The position numbers and the translations under genes are program-made. This document shows positions 25,428 to 34,471 of a DNA stretch of 64,000 nucleotides, piece after piece; the stretch's first letter is position 1; each line of letters starts with the position of its first letter. The notes beneath the pieces were generated by a model, which was not told the DNA's origin, ran no database searches, and saw only the letters and a program-made list of their open reading frames with translations. Origin of the DNA: Pedobacter sp. BAL39 (GTDB lineage Bacteria > Bacteroidota > Bacteroidia > Sphingobacteriales > Sphingobacteriaceae); the NCBI RefSeq assembly GCF_000170795.1, contig NZ_ABCM01000014.1:62001-126000 (forward strand), given 5' to 3'.

Positions 25428-26981
25428 TTGAAATCATCAGTTAAGATCCTTAAAAACAGGTTGCTGGCATTGTGCTGTTGCAGCCTGTTTTTGTTTTATT
25501 CCTGCGGTACAAAAAAGGCTGCGGTAGATACCACAGTTGTAAAACCCATGCGCCCGCAGGTCATGAAAGAGTTTCGTGCAGCATGGATCGCCTCCGTAGC
25601 GAACATCAACTGGCCGTCCAAACCCGGGCTACCCGTGGCGACGCAGCAGAAGGAAGCCATCGCGATGCTCGACTTCCTCAAAAAGAACAATTTTAATGCA
25701 GTAATTTTCCAGGTGCGGCCGCAGGCTGATGCCCTGTATAAAAGTACGCTGGAGCCATGGTCGTATTTTCTGACCGGCACAGCGGGCAAAGCGCCTGATC
25801 CGGTATACGATCCGCTGAACTTCTGGATTGAGGCCGCTCACGACCGCGGCATGGAGCTTCACATCTGGATCAACCCCTACCGGGCACACCATAGCTCCGC
25901 GAAGGCCGTGTCCAAAGTATCACTGGTCAGCAAAAAGCCGGAACTGATGGTCAAGCTGAAGGATGGACAATGGTGGATGGATCCTTCCAAAAAAGGGACA
26001 CAAGACCACGTGTCGGCGGTAGTGAAAGACCTGGTGAAACGTTACGATATTGATGGGGTGCATTTTGACGATTACTTCTATCCTTATGAATCCTATAATG
26101 GTGGTGAAGATTTTCCGGACCAGGAAAGCTGGGCGCGTTATCAAAAATCCGGTGGACAACTGCCTAAGAAGGACTGGCGCCGCGACAATGTGAATACTTT
26201 CGTGGAGCGCATCTACAAAGAGGTCAAGGCACAAAAGAAATATGTGAAGTTCGGGATCAGTCCCTTTGGCATCTGGAGACCAGGGTTTCCGGCTTCTATC
26301 GAAGGAATGGATCAGTATGATCAGCTGTATGCCGATGCGAAACTCTGGCTGAACAAGGGCTGGATTGATTATTTCGCACCGCAACTGTATTGGAAGATCA
26401 ATGACCTGCCGCATAGTTTTCCATTGCTGCTGGGCTGGTGGGCATCAGAAAATACCATGAACAGGCACCTCTGGCCGGGGATGAATGTAGGGCTGGGTGG
26501 TGACGACCAGAACACGGATGAGATTGTCAACCAGGTCATGATTTCAAGGGCTATGCTGCCGCAAAGTGCGGGCACCATTCATTGGAGCATCGATGGCTTG
26601 CTGAAAAGCGAAAAGCTGACCAAAGGGCTGCTGGACGGCCCCTATAAAAAACAGGCATTGGTGCCCGCCAGTCCCTGGCTTAATGAACTGTTGCCTGCCG
26701 CTCCGATCGTGGAGACCACTAACCAGCAGGGGCAGGTCAGGATCAGCTGGACGCATCCGAATGAAAAAGAAGTGTTCAGGTGGGTGGTGTATTATCAATA
26801 TGGGAAAACATGGAATTATACGATCCTGAACCGTAAGGACCGCTTCCTGCTGAAGTCGTCGCTGGCTGAGCTGCTGCCAGGTCAAAAAGCTGGCACAGCA
26901 AGGGCGGGTTTAAATCGTGTTGCAGTGACAGCAATTGACCGCACGGGGAATGAGAGTGTGTATAAAGAGATTGTATTTTAA
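25428..26981 (+). CDS. GHL10 (DUF187) family glycosyl hydrolase lipoprotein
   Basis: A 517-residue protein with a type II signal peptide ending FYSCG. Residues about 45-380 form the GHL10/DUF187 TIM barrel, with conserved segments EFRAAWIASVANINWPSKPG, VIFQVRPQADALY, DRGMELHIWINPYR, DGVHFDDYFYPYE and FGISPFGIW. A C-terminal fibronectin-like domain follows from about 425. These enzymes are thought to act on peptidoglycan-related or polysaccharide substrates at the cell surface. The start codon is TTG; no ATG is available upstream. Immediately followed by a DUF7336-like gene 12 bases later. Confidence 0.92.
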   Translation: MKSSVKILKNRLLALCCCSLFLFYSCGTKKAAVDTTVVKPMRPQVMKEFRAAWIASVANINWPSKPGLPVATQQKEAIAMLDFLKKNNFNAVIFQVRPQADALYKSTLEPWSYFLTGTAGKAPDPVYDPLNFWIEAAHDRGMELHIWINPYRAHHSSAKAVSKVSLVSKKPELMVKLKDGQWWMDPSKKGTQDHVSAVVKDLVKRYDIDGVHFDDYFYPYESYNGGEDFPDQESWARYQKSGGQLPKKDWRRDNVNTFVERIYKEVKAQKKYVKFGISPFGIWRPGFPASIEGMDQYDQLYADAKLWLNKGWIDYFAPQLYWKINDLPHSFPLLLGWWASENTMNRHLWPGMNVGLGGDDQNTDEIVNQVMISRAMLPQSAGTIHWSIDGLLKSEKLTKGLLDGPYKKQALVPASPWLNELLPAAPIVETTNQQGQVRISWTHPNEKEVFRWVVYYQYGKTWNYTILNRKDRFLLKSSLAELLPGQKAGTARAGLNRVAVTAIDRTGNESVYKEIVF

Positions 26982-26993
26982 ATTGGTATCAAA

Positions 26994-27218
26994 ATGAAGG
27001 TTGTTTATTCGTTATACCATATCCACATTGATGAGCGCCTGGAAGGCGGCGAGGACATCAAATTAATCGGAATTTATAGCTCTTACGATAGTGCGTTAAA
27101 TGCTCAGCAGCGTGCATCGAAGCTGGAAGGGTTTAGAGATACTCCTGAGGAATTTGAAATATTCGAGAATACCCTTGACCAAGATGACTGGACTTCAGGA
27201 TTTGTTACTCAAACTTAG
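26994..27218 (+). CDS. DUF7336-like small protein
   Basis: A 74-residue protein beginning MKVVYSLYHIHID and containing EDIKLIGIYSSYDSALNA, GFRDTPEEFEI and a final DQDDWTSGFVT. This is the pattern of small DUF7336-type proteins, which are widespread and of unknown function. It is 12 bases after the GHL10 gene and probably shares its transcript. Followed by a strong terminator. Confidence 0.8.
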   Translation: MKVVYSLYHIHIDERLEGGEDIKLIGIYSSYDSALNAQQRASKLEGFRDTPEEFEIFENTLDQDDWTSGFVTQT

Positions 27219-27266
27219 TCAGTTGATAAGTAGGTTGGTCAAAAAGAAGCATTTGAGAAAACTTAT

Positions 27267-27307
27267 AAAAAAAGATTCCAGCCCGATGAAGGCTGGAATC
27301 TTTTTTT
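27267..27307. terminator. bidirectional terminator between converging genes
   Basis: GATTCCAGCC (27274-27283) pairs perfectly with GGCTGGAATC (27291-27300), with an A-run in front and seven T after. It closes the plus-strand unit and the minus-strand SusCD operon. Confidence 0.9.
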
Positions 27308-27331
27308 ATAACTGTACCCATAAATGGGTGA

Positions 27332-29404
27332 TTACAATAATGTTAATCTGATCGTTTTCGTCGTTGGCTGCAGACATTTTGTTTCATCGCAGGATTGATA
27401 GGAAAGGCCGCAATTGATCACATCGCCAGCTTTTGCATTCTCCATATTCAGGATGGCATTAAACGATGATTTTCCTTCGAAAACAAATACACCTTCCAGT
27501 CCCGGGTAGGGGATAGGAGCAGTGCTTTCCCAGTCTTTCTTTTTACTGACACCTGCAGGAAGTTCGAGAATGGTCTCCGTCTGAATAAAAGGACTGTCCT
27601 TAGAAACATAGGCATAAATGTGCCATCCTTGCAGGATCTCAGTATTAATGGTGAGCGTTGCCGTCTTTTTATCCTCACTGTATTTTAAACTTGCAGAAAC
27701 TGAGACCGGATCTTCGGCTGTTGGAAGCTCTGCCCTGGTATTGATCTCCAGTACCGTCGCGACTTTGGATGGAGCAGATGCTGTGTTTGCAGAGGCTGTG
27801 TTTGCAACTGGTGTAGCTGCAGATATGGTGGTAGCATTTGCCGTGCCTGAAGTTGCAGGAGTTCCGGCTGGTGACATTTGAACACTTCCATTGGCCGGTT
27901 TGCCGGGAGCAGCGGCAGTTGAACTTCCAGCGGTTGTTACAGGATGTTCCGGTTTGCTGGAGTTTCTGCCATACGTATTGACCATAAACTTAAAGCCACC
28001 GGCTTCTGTATAGAACAATTGTTCTCTGTTTTTATTGAACCATTTTCTCCAGTCTGCTGCTGTGCTGAACTTTTCTTTTGTATATCGGCTGAGCAGACGC
28101 TGTCCCATTTCCTTATCCTGATTGTTTTCCATCAGCTGGATTGCTTTTTCAAGGATTTCAGGGTTTCTGTTGGAAATGCCCAGCTGCTGAGCATCCTGAT
28201 CCAGCTGCAGGTTGTAACTGTCTAGCGGATAGAAGTATTCGTAGTTGTCGCGATAGTATTTATGGTACAAAGGGATGTTGGTGCCGAAAGCTTTGAAAAG
28301 CTCAGGCGTAGCATACATCCTGATGTAATCTTCGAAACTTTGCGTCTGATCCGTTACCGGCATTTTCAGAAACATTTCATTGTTATAACCGATGTCTTCG
28401 CCTTTTGCCTTTTTATCAACGAGCTCTTGTTGAAGTTTTTTCATGCGCAGGTTGCCTTCGATTCTGGAGGCTATGGCTTTATCAAACAGCTCTTTATCCA
28501 GACGGAAGATTTTCTCATCTATGCCATGGCGGGTTTCAATCTGGACTTTCATAACGATAGGTGGCTGACGGTCGAATTTCTTGATGTAACAGATGGAGTT
28601 GACGAATACCTGTTGAGCTTCCCTGGTCATGAAGTCCGGAGATCCGGAGAAACCCCACATGAGGAAGTTCCCTTGTCTGCCGATGGCCACAGCTTCTGCA
28701 TTTTTAAGGCATACACCGCCGGAGATTACTTCCGCGTCGGGAGAGTCATCAAACCCTTCACCATGGGAAACCATACCGATGAGGTACTTGGTGTTGCTGG
28801 AAAACCCTTCGGTCACCACTTTCCAGCGGGGCATGGTTTTGGCGATACCCGCACCCTGAAATCCATTGAAGAAAGATTCCGGGGTAGGTTTGTCTACCAT
28901 GGTCAATTGCACCTTATTGGGTGAGTTGAAGATCTCGTGACTGGTTCTGAGGTTTAGTGCTTCATCATCCAGACACTGGCAGTACCAGTCGAACTTCAGC
29001 CCAAGTGGGAGTCCGATATTGGGGGCCATTGCAGACATCAGGATGGCAGGCCTGTTGAATCCCGAAGGAAGTTTTAAAGGACCTGCGTCAATGATCGTTA
29101 CGTCATACTGGTCGGACATTGCAGGTTGATAATCGCGGACATCTACCGCAAAAGCCTTTCTGAAGTTGCGCTCCAGGAAACGTTTGAAGTCGCCCATCCT
29201 GTTTTTATAGATCTCCGTATACCGTTCTCCGGAGGGCATGTAGTGTACGAAATCTTTGCCCTGGGGCATTGGTTTTTCAGGATTGTAGCCTACATAAAGC
29301 ACGCTAAGTTGCACTTTGCCGGGCTGCTGGCTCCCTTGTGTCTGTACGCTGATCATCATGACCAGCAGGAGCAGGGAAAAGGATATCCTGTTGAAGTTTT
29401 TCAT
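27332..29404 (-). CDS. large exported protein ending in a DsbD-alpha-like domain
   Basis: A 690-residue exported protein with a signal peptide ending SVQTQ. Residues about 25-520 form a domain I cannot name; it begins with VQLSVLYVGYNPEKPMP, resembles a glutamine-amidotransferase-like alpha/beta fold (YDVTIIDAG, GMVSHGEGFDD), and continues as a helical region. An Ala/Ser/Thr/Pro-rich linker (about 525-585) leads to a C-terminal DsbD N-terminal-like (DsbC) domain (590-690) with the redox pair Cys672/Cys677 (SYQSCDETKC) and an extra Cys665. It is last in the SusCD operon, 18 bases after a TlpA gene, so it probably acts in periplasmic thiol transfer for that system. Confidence 0.75.
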   Translation of the reverse strand: MKNFNRISFSLLLLVMMISVQTQGSQQPGKVQLSVLYVGYNPEKPMPQGKDFVHYMPSGERYTEIYKNRMGDFKRFLERNFRKAFAVDVRDYQPAMSDQYDVTIIDAGPLKLPSGFNRPAILMSAMAPNIGLPLGLKFDWYCQCLDDEALNLRTSHEIFNSPNKVQLTMVDKPTPESFFNGFQGAGIAKTMPRWKVVTEGFSSNTKYLIGMVSHGEGFDDSPDAEVISGGVCLKNAEAVAIGRQGNFLMWGFSGSPDFMTREAQQVFVNSICYIKKFDRQPPIVMKVQIETRHGIDEKIFRLDKELFDKAIASRIEGNLRMKKLQQELVDKKAKGEDIGYNNEMFLKMPVTDQTQSFEDYIRMYATPELFKAFGTNIPLYHKYYRDNYEYFYPLDSYNLQLDQDAQQLGISNRNPEILEKAIQLMENNQDKEMGQRLLSRYTKEKFSTAADWRKWFNKNREQLFYTEAGGFKFMVNTYGRNSSKPEHPVTTAGSSTAAAPGKPANGSVQMSPAGTPATSGTANATTISAATPVANTASANTASAPSKVATVLEINTRAELPTAEDPVSVSASLKYSEDKKTATLTINTEILQGWHIYAYVSKDSPFIQTETILELPAGVSKKKDWESTAPIPYPGLEGVFVFEGKSSFNAILNMENAKAGDVINCGLSYQSCDETKCLQPTTKTIRLTLL

Positions 29405-29422
29405 TGCTTTGTGTTTATTGGT

Positions 29423-30571
29423 TTATTTGCCCAGCAGTTCCGCAAGTTTGTTGTTCAGGGATTCACCACGTAGGTCAGTGGCAATGATTTTTCCGCTGCC
29501 ATCGACGAGAAAACATGCAGGAACAGCCCTGACACCATATAAGCGGCCTACCGCATTGTTCCATCCTTTAAGGTCAGACACGTGGATCCATGGCAGTTGA
29601 TCTTTGGCAATGGCATCCACCCATTTGGCCTTATCGCTATCCAGGGATACCGCAAGGATCTCAAAACCTTTGTCCTTATAGGTTGCATACTGTTTGCGCA
29701 GGTTCGGGTTTTCGGCCCTGCACGGCGCACACCAGCTTGCCCAGAACTCAACAAGCACCAGTTTTCCTTTCAGGTCGGCCAGGGATACCGGCTTACCATT
29801 AACGTCATTCTGTGTGAAGGCAGGTGCATCTACACCCTTTGCAGTGCTGCGCATGGCATTGATCCTCTGACCCAGCTCCTTGCCGGTGTCATTTCCGCGC
29901 AGACTGGCATTCATGGCATTGTAGATCGGTTCAATTACAGGAACATCAACCTTGCCGCCAGCAGCTTCCGAAAGTGCCACCATCCCAAAGAAAGAGTTGG
30001 GGTGATCTTTCGCGAATTGTAACTGCTTTTCAGCCCTGTTTTTCAGGTTTTGACGGTAACGGGTATCTACCGCTTTGGCGTAGGCCGTATCTTTCTGCTG
30101 TTCCGGAGTCCCCTTTGCAAAGTCGGCATTGACAGCCTTGGTGAGCTCCATGATGGAACCGCCAATGGTCTTGTTGTAGGCGACGGCTTCATCGTATACC
30201 TTTGAACCGCTGAAGGCCGCATTACTCAATGAGTCTTTGGAACTGATTTTTACCTTTTCCTTACCGAAGTAAAAGTAGATGGCATCTGCATTCGGGGAGT
30301 AGATGGCATGGGGTTTACCTTTACCTTCATGAGACAGGGCCATGCGTGCATAAGAGTTGCCGCTGACGTTGCCTTTGAAGGTAAAAGCACCATTCACCAG
30401 TATTGTGGAATCTTCATGGCTGACGCCATTGTCCATGTAATCGATGTACACCTTTGCCAGAGCGGACAGGTTTCCTATTTTTCCTTCCAGGGAAAAAGGA
30501 GCACTTTGTGCCATGCCCAATACGGGGATGCCGGCAAGTAAAATGAGAACTAAACTATTTTTCAATTTCAT
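29423..30571 (-). CDS. TlpA-family disulfide reductase of the SusCD operon
   Basis: A 382-residue exported thioredoxin-fold protein. The signal peptide ends GMAQ, residues 25-110 are a DUF4369-like beta domain, 115-245 a helical linker, and 250-382 a TlpA domain with WCAPC (Cys281, Cys284) and the VRAVPACF cis-Pro loop. It is encoded between the PKD-like lipoprotein and the DsbD-alpha chimera, so it is a likely electron partner for that chimera and for disulfide-bearing receptor components. An intercistronic hairpin precedes it. Confidence 0.92.
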   Translation of the reverse strand: MKLKNSLVLILLAGIPVLGMAQSAPFSLEGKIGNLSALAKVYIDYMDNGVSHEDSTILVNGAFTFKGNVSGNSYARMALSHEGKGKPHAIYSPNADAIYFYFGKEKVKISSKDSLSNAAFSGSKVYDEAVAYNKTIGGSIMELTKAVNADFAKGTPEQQKDTAYAKAVDTRYRQNLKNRAEKQLQFAKDHPNSFFGMVALSEAAGGKVDVPVIEPIYNAMNASLRGNDTGKELGQRINAMRSTAKGVDAPAFTQNDVNGKPVSLADLKGKLVLVEFWASWCAPCRAENPNLRKQYATYKDKGFEILAVSLDSDKAKWVDAIAKDQLPWIHVSDLKGWNNAVGRLYGVRAVPACFLVDGSGKIIATDLRGESLNNKLAELLGK

Positions 30572-30588
30572 GTTTTTGTGTGTAAAGA

Positions 30589-30618
30589 GCTGCCGCAGCG
30601 GGGGAATGCTGCGACAGC
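30589..30618 (-). promoter_or_regulatory. intercistronic hairpin before TlpA
   Basis: GCTGCCGCAGC (30589-30599) can pair with GCTGCGACAGC (30608-30618) with one mismatch around an 8-base loop. It lies between the PKD-like gene and tlpA on the same transcript and has no T-run, so it more likely affects mRNA decay or partial termination than full termination. Confidence 0.6.
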
Positions 30619-30654
30619 AGGTTGTTGTTTTAATTGAGGCGTAATTAAATGAGC

Positions 30655-32088
30655 TTATCTGATGGTCATGTCCACAACAGTGCCGGGAATGCCTTCGATT
30701 TTTTTGATGAAAGTACCATATTGACCTACACCGATGTTTACAAAGTAGATGGTGCCTTCCGTTCCTACCATTAAAGATTCCTGGTCATCAGAAATCTTGA
30801 TCATGGTGATCTTCTTGCCGCCGAAATTCGTTACCAATTCCCTTACTTCTTGATTTAAAGGGTTGTAACGGTAAACTTTTGTTCCTGAAGCGATGTAGAT
30901 GACTCCATTGTTGGCACCTTGCCATTTGGTATCCTCATTAATCAGATCTGGACGGATGAACAGGCGCTTGTGCTGGGGCTTGAAGGTGAAAGGTCCATTA
31001 AATTCAACGTTAAATTTAAGTTCATAGAGCTGTCCATCTGCCGCCTTACAATAGGCAAAGGTGTCGTCTCCATTCAGCTGTATCATCTGCACCAAGTCTA
31101 AACCAACATTAATCGGGTCAAATATGGAAGTACTGTTCACCGAATACTGAGTTCCGAAGTACATTGGGCCTCCGTAGAAATTGAAGCGCAGAAACTGCTT
31201 ACGGTTTTTGTCGAAAGCGATAAAATAATTAAAGGTTTGACCATTTACCTGCGAAAAATTCATTACAAACGAAGATGCAAGCTGGTAGTCACCCTCACTT
31301 GGCAATCCGAACATACCATAAGTGTTGGATTGATCCCATGTATTGGTGGTGCCACCGTAGAATGAGCCGTTAATAATCCCCATCATGACGCCTTGGGGAT
31401 GTGCAACTATGCTGCCTACTTCAATCTCGTCAGGTGCCAGGAAGAAGTTATCCTTCAGACTATTTGGGTATTTTGGGTTTAGAAGCATGGTATTAGCATC
31501 CAGTGCGACACCACCATTTTTGGTGATAATCCAATAGCCCATGATGGAATTGTTAGTAAATCGGTTCCTCAACAAGAAAAGATTTTTTGGATTCGACGGC
31601 AGATCTTCTCCATGTATAGCCCTGTACAGACGAGCCTGCACGGAGCCATCAGGTTTCACAAACGACAATTGCGTGGTTCCATCCTCAATGCTCAGAACTG
31701 CTGTTCCTGCGGCGAAATCCGTGGCTCCTTCGATGAAGAAGTTGTGGAAGTACTTCATGCCGTTGGTTTTGTTATACACGGTAAGTCTTGCTTGATAACG
31801 CTTAGCTTCGAGACCAAAAATGGTTCTCAGCGCCGGACCTACGAAATTAAGTTCCGGACCATTGATAACGCTTATGCGCCACTGCAATTCAATCTCTGCA
31901 CCATCCACATTACTGATGGTCGGTTTGATGATGAGGCTGTCGCCCACATTCGCCATATATACAGAATCAAGATTGGTTACCTGTGGTGTTCCAGGCATAT
32001 TGATATCATAGTCACCCAGATCTTTGTGGCAGGCAGAAAGCAACATGGCCAGGCTTACCATCAATAAGGTTAATTTTCTAATGTTCAT
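30655..32088 (-). CDS. PKD-like family lipoprotein
   Basis: A 477-residue lipoprotein. The ATG at 32088 is preferred since it begins the signal peptide with LLSAC and clears the preceding gene. After the lipidated Cys come a PKD-like/Ig-like segment (PGTPQVTNLDSVYMANVGDSL) and a long repeating beta region with Tyr/Phe-rich turns, consistent with a surface beta-propeller. This protein type occurs in SusCD loci that also contain DUF4843 and SusD-like proteins, where it probably binds the ligand at the cell surface. The ligand is unknown. Confidence 0.85.
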   Translation of the reverse strand: MNIRKLTLLMVSLAMLLSACHKDLGDYDINMPGTPQVTNLDSVYMANVGDSLIIKPTISNVDGAEIELQWRISVINGPELNFVGPALRTIFGLEAKRYQARLTVYNKTNGMKYFHNFFIEGATDFAAGTAVLSIEDGTTQLSFVKPDGSVQARLYRAIHGEDLPSNPKNLFLLRNRFTNNSIMGYWIITKNGGVALDANTMLLNPKYPNSLKDNFFLAPDEIEVGSIVAHPQGVMMGIINGSFYGGTTNTWDQSNTYGMFGLPSEGDYQLASSFVMNFSQVNGQTFNYFIAFDKNRKQFLRFNFYGGPMYFGTQYSVNSTSIFDPINVGLDLVQMIQLNGDDTFAYCKAADGQLYELKFNVEFNGPFTFKPQHKRLFIRPDLINEDTKWQGANNGVIYIASGTKVYRYNPLNQEVRELVTNFGGKKITMIKISDDQESLMVGTEGTIYFVNIGVGQYGTFIKKIEGIPGTVVDMTIR

Positions 32089-32098
32089 GTCTTTAGAT

Positions 32099-32917
32099 TT
32101 AAACAACTTCTTTACCATTTTCATCTATAAAGTAATACCTGCCGCTTTGCGGATTTTTCCTGAGCAGGGTTTTCTTTGCTGGGTTTGCTGTATTATAGAA
32201 ATAATAATTATCGGTATTTCCGGTAACTACTTCCTCCAGTATGTATCCCTTTGCAGTATTCTTGTTCACCCAGTTGAAGGGGTTGTTCAGCATACTGCTG
32301 AGCAATCCTGTAAAGTAAAGGTTCTTAGGTGCTTCAAGTCCGCCTTGAGTCCCTGTCGAAAGTGTAATTTGTCCTGTAGTCAGGATGAAAAGTTCATGTT
32401 TGGTACGGGAATAATTGGTGAGCCATTGGTCCCACCATCCTGGTTTCTCCAACTTTGCAGAGAAGACTACTTTTGCTCTGATCAGGTGAGGGTTTTCGAT
32501 GCCGAAATCTTCTGAGGCAGTAAGCTTGATGATCAGGGAAACGGCACGCTCTTCCATAGCCTTGTCCTTATTGAAAATAATAACCGGGATGGACATGCCA
32601 CCACGATTGGCAGGTATGGTGTAAGAATTTTGCAGTGTTTGATAGTGCAGTTCTGGTACGGCAGTAGAGGAATCCTGCTCAATACGGATATTGAACGTTC
32701 TGTCGCGATCTACTCGTACGCCGGAAATGCGGACAGGAATCATAACCGTATCCCGGGCCCTTGTAGGCTCATAGGCGAAGGTACTGACCAGGCTGTCCTT
32801 ATCGCCGTTATAGATGTCAAAGTAGACCCCTGCAGCATGATCAAAGCGCTGTTCCTCTGCTTTTTTACAGGAAGCGAATGCCAGCAGGGCACATATGATG
32901 AAGTGATGTAATTTCAT
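32099..32917 (-). CDS. DUF4843-like lipoprotein
   Basis: A 272-residue protein with a lipoprotein signal (LLAFASC) and a beta-sandwich layout typical of DUF4843: GVYFDIYNGDKDSLVSTFAYEP, VMIPVRISGVRVDRDRTFNIRI, then IPANRGGMSIPVIIFN. DUF4843 proteins accompany SusD and a PKD-like lipoprotein in many Bacteroidota uptake loci. The C-terminal part is less conserved and may contribute specificity. Spacing of 10-30 bases to both neighbours indicates one operon. Confidence 0.85.
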   Translation of the reverse strand: MKLHHFIICALLAFASCKKAEEQRFDHAAGVYFDIYNGDKDSLVSTFAYEPTRARDTVMIPVRISGVRVDRDRTFNIRIEQDSSTAVPELHYQTLQNSYTIPANRGGMSIPVIIFNKDKAMEERAVSLIIKLTASEDFGIENPHLIRAKVVFSAKLEKPGWWDQWLTNYSRTKHELFILTTGQITLSTGTQGGLEAPKNLYFTGLLSSMLNNPFNWVNKNTAKGYILEEVVTGNTDNYYFYNTANPAKKTLLRKNPQSGRYYFIDENGKEVV

Positions 32918-32945
32918 AATTTCTGATTTAGTGTATTGCTATCGG

Positions 32946-34439
32946 TTATCTGCCTCCGTAAACGATTTCATCATTTGGAAGCGGCAATATGTAAATGTTA
33001 TCTGATGCCGGTATGAAGGATCCTGTCTGACCAGAAATGGGCCTGTTGAGTCTTTTATACATGTAGAACATTTGCCCTTCTGCCAGCCATTCCTTGCGCG
33101 CTTCTTTCAATAATTCCGTCGTTAACTGTTCTTCGGAAGCAGCTTCAATACCCACCATACCTCTTGCCGCGCGTACTTTGTTGAGGTAATCTGCTGCGCC
33201 AATCAAATTGCTTGTAGCAGTACATTCGGCAGCGATGTAGTACATTTCGCTAAGACGTAATGCAGGTGCCATCAGGTAATGGAGATTGGCATTTTCTTCC
33301 TTGCTTAATGGATTCCTTCTGTACTTCACGATGTCGGAAGTTCGCTCACCGGAAGGCTGGGCTATGGAGGAAAGCCATTGTTTGTAGCGATTATCATCGG
33401 CACCAGTGCCAGCGGTTTCATAAATGATCTTGCCGAGGTCATCCTGTAGGTAAAATTTACTTGTTCCAGATGTGAACCATTTGTCTCTTATATCGTCTGC
33501 TGCACCTGGGATGTACCATCCAAAAACAAGTTCTTTATACAAAATCCTGTCTTTTTTTGCTTCTTCGAAAGCAATGAAGTCACTTGGCGAAGTCCATGGG
33601 AACTTTTTCGAATTGATTACTTCCAGTGCGTTGCTCAATGCTTTTACCTTATCGTTTTTATAGAGATAAATTCTCGCAAGGGTGCCGCAAACGGCGTAGT
33701 AGTTGAGGTGGTGTCTTCTGTTCTGAAGGAAAAGCTGAGGCGATTTTTCTTCACCATTCAGTGTGGTGTCTGTTTGCACAGGGTAGCCTACCACGTAACT
33801 TGCGCTGCGGATCGGGTCTATGGTAAGCAGTTCCTTTGCGGCTTCAAGATCCTTGATCATCAGGTCAATACTTTCGGCAACTGTGGACATTGGAGTGACA
33901 TCTTTGGAGTATTTCGTAACATAAGGAATTCCTTTAGCGGAGGGGTTCCTGACGTAGGATGCTGCAAACATACGTAGGGCATCAAAATGAAGATAGGCGC
34001 GGAGTGCCAATGCTTCGCCCTTCACTACACTGTAATTGTTGCCGTTAAAGATGTTTTTCTTCTCATCAATATTTTCAAGTATGAGGTTTGTATTGACAAT
34101 CCCATTGTACAAACCGATCCATATTTTGTCTTTACGGTCAATGAATTCACGATTTTTATAGTTAAACAAACTGGTTTGTCTGTACTTCATGTTGTCGTCC
34201 TGGTTCATGGTATAGTTCTGTGCCAGTACTTCCAGTGTGCCGAAGGTCAGTTCCCCTCCATAAAGGTCAGATTCTGTACACCGGTTATAGATTCCATTGA
34301 GTGCTTCAATGAAACCACTTTCTGTACTGAAAAGGATGGGAGCGGAAATCTCCGATTCCGGCTGTACCTCCAGCCATTTTTTGCAGGAGCTTAAAAACCC
34401 AGAAAGTAATATCAGACCGATTAACAATTTGATATTCAT
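32946..34439 (-). CDS. SusD/RagB-family surface lipoprotein
   Basis: A 497-residue lipoprotein. The ATG at 34439 starts a signal ending LSSC; a slightly earlier in-frame ATG (34460) is also possible. The mature protein shows the SusD signature LEVQPESEIS near the N-terminus, helical TPR-like packing, GNNYSVVKGEALALRAYLHFDALRMFA and a C-terminal domain ending LPNDEIVYGG. SusD proteins lid the SusC transporter and bind its ligand outside the cell. Directly downstream of susC. Confidence 0.95.
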   Translation of the reverse strand: MNIKLLIGLILLSGFLSSCKKWLEVQPESEISAPILFSTESGFIEALNGIYNRCTESDLYGGELTFGTLEVLAQNYTMNQDDNMKYRQTSLFNYKNREFIDRKDKIWIGLYNGIVNTNLILENIDEKKNIFNGNNYSVVKGEALALRAYLHFDALRMFAASYVRNPSAKGIPYVTKYSKDVTPMSTVAESIDLMIKDLEAAKELLTIDPIRSASYVVGYPVQTDTTLNGEEKSPQLFLQNRRHHLNYYAVCGTLARIYLYKNDKVKALSNALEVINSKKFPWTSPSDFIAFEEAKKDRILYKELVFGWYIPGAADDIRDKWFTSGTSKFYLQDDLGKIIYETAGTGADDNRYKQWLSSIAQPSGERTSDIVKYRRNPLSKEENANLHYLMAPALRLSEMYYIAAECTATSNLIGAADYLNKVRAARGMVGIEAASEEQLTTELLKEARKEWLAEGQMFYMYKRLNRPISGQTGSFIPASDNIYILPLPNDEIVYGGR

Positions 34440-34471
34440 ATTTTTATATTTTAATTCCATTAGACGAAAAT

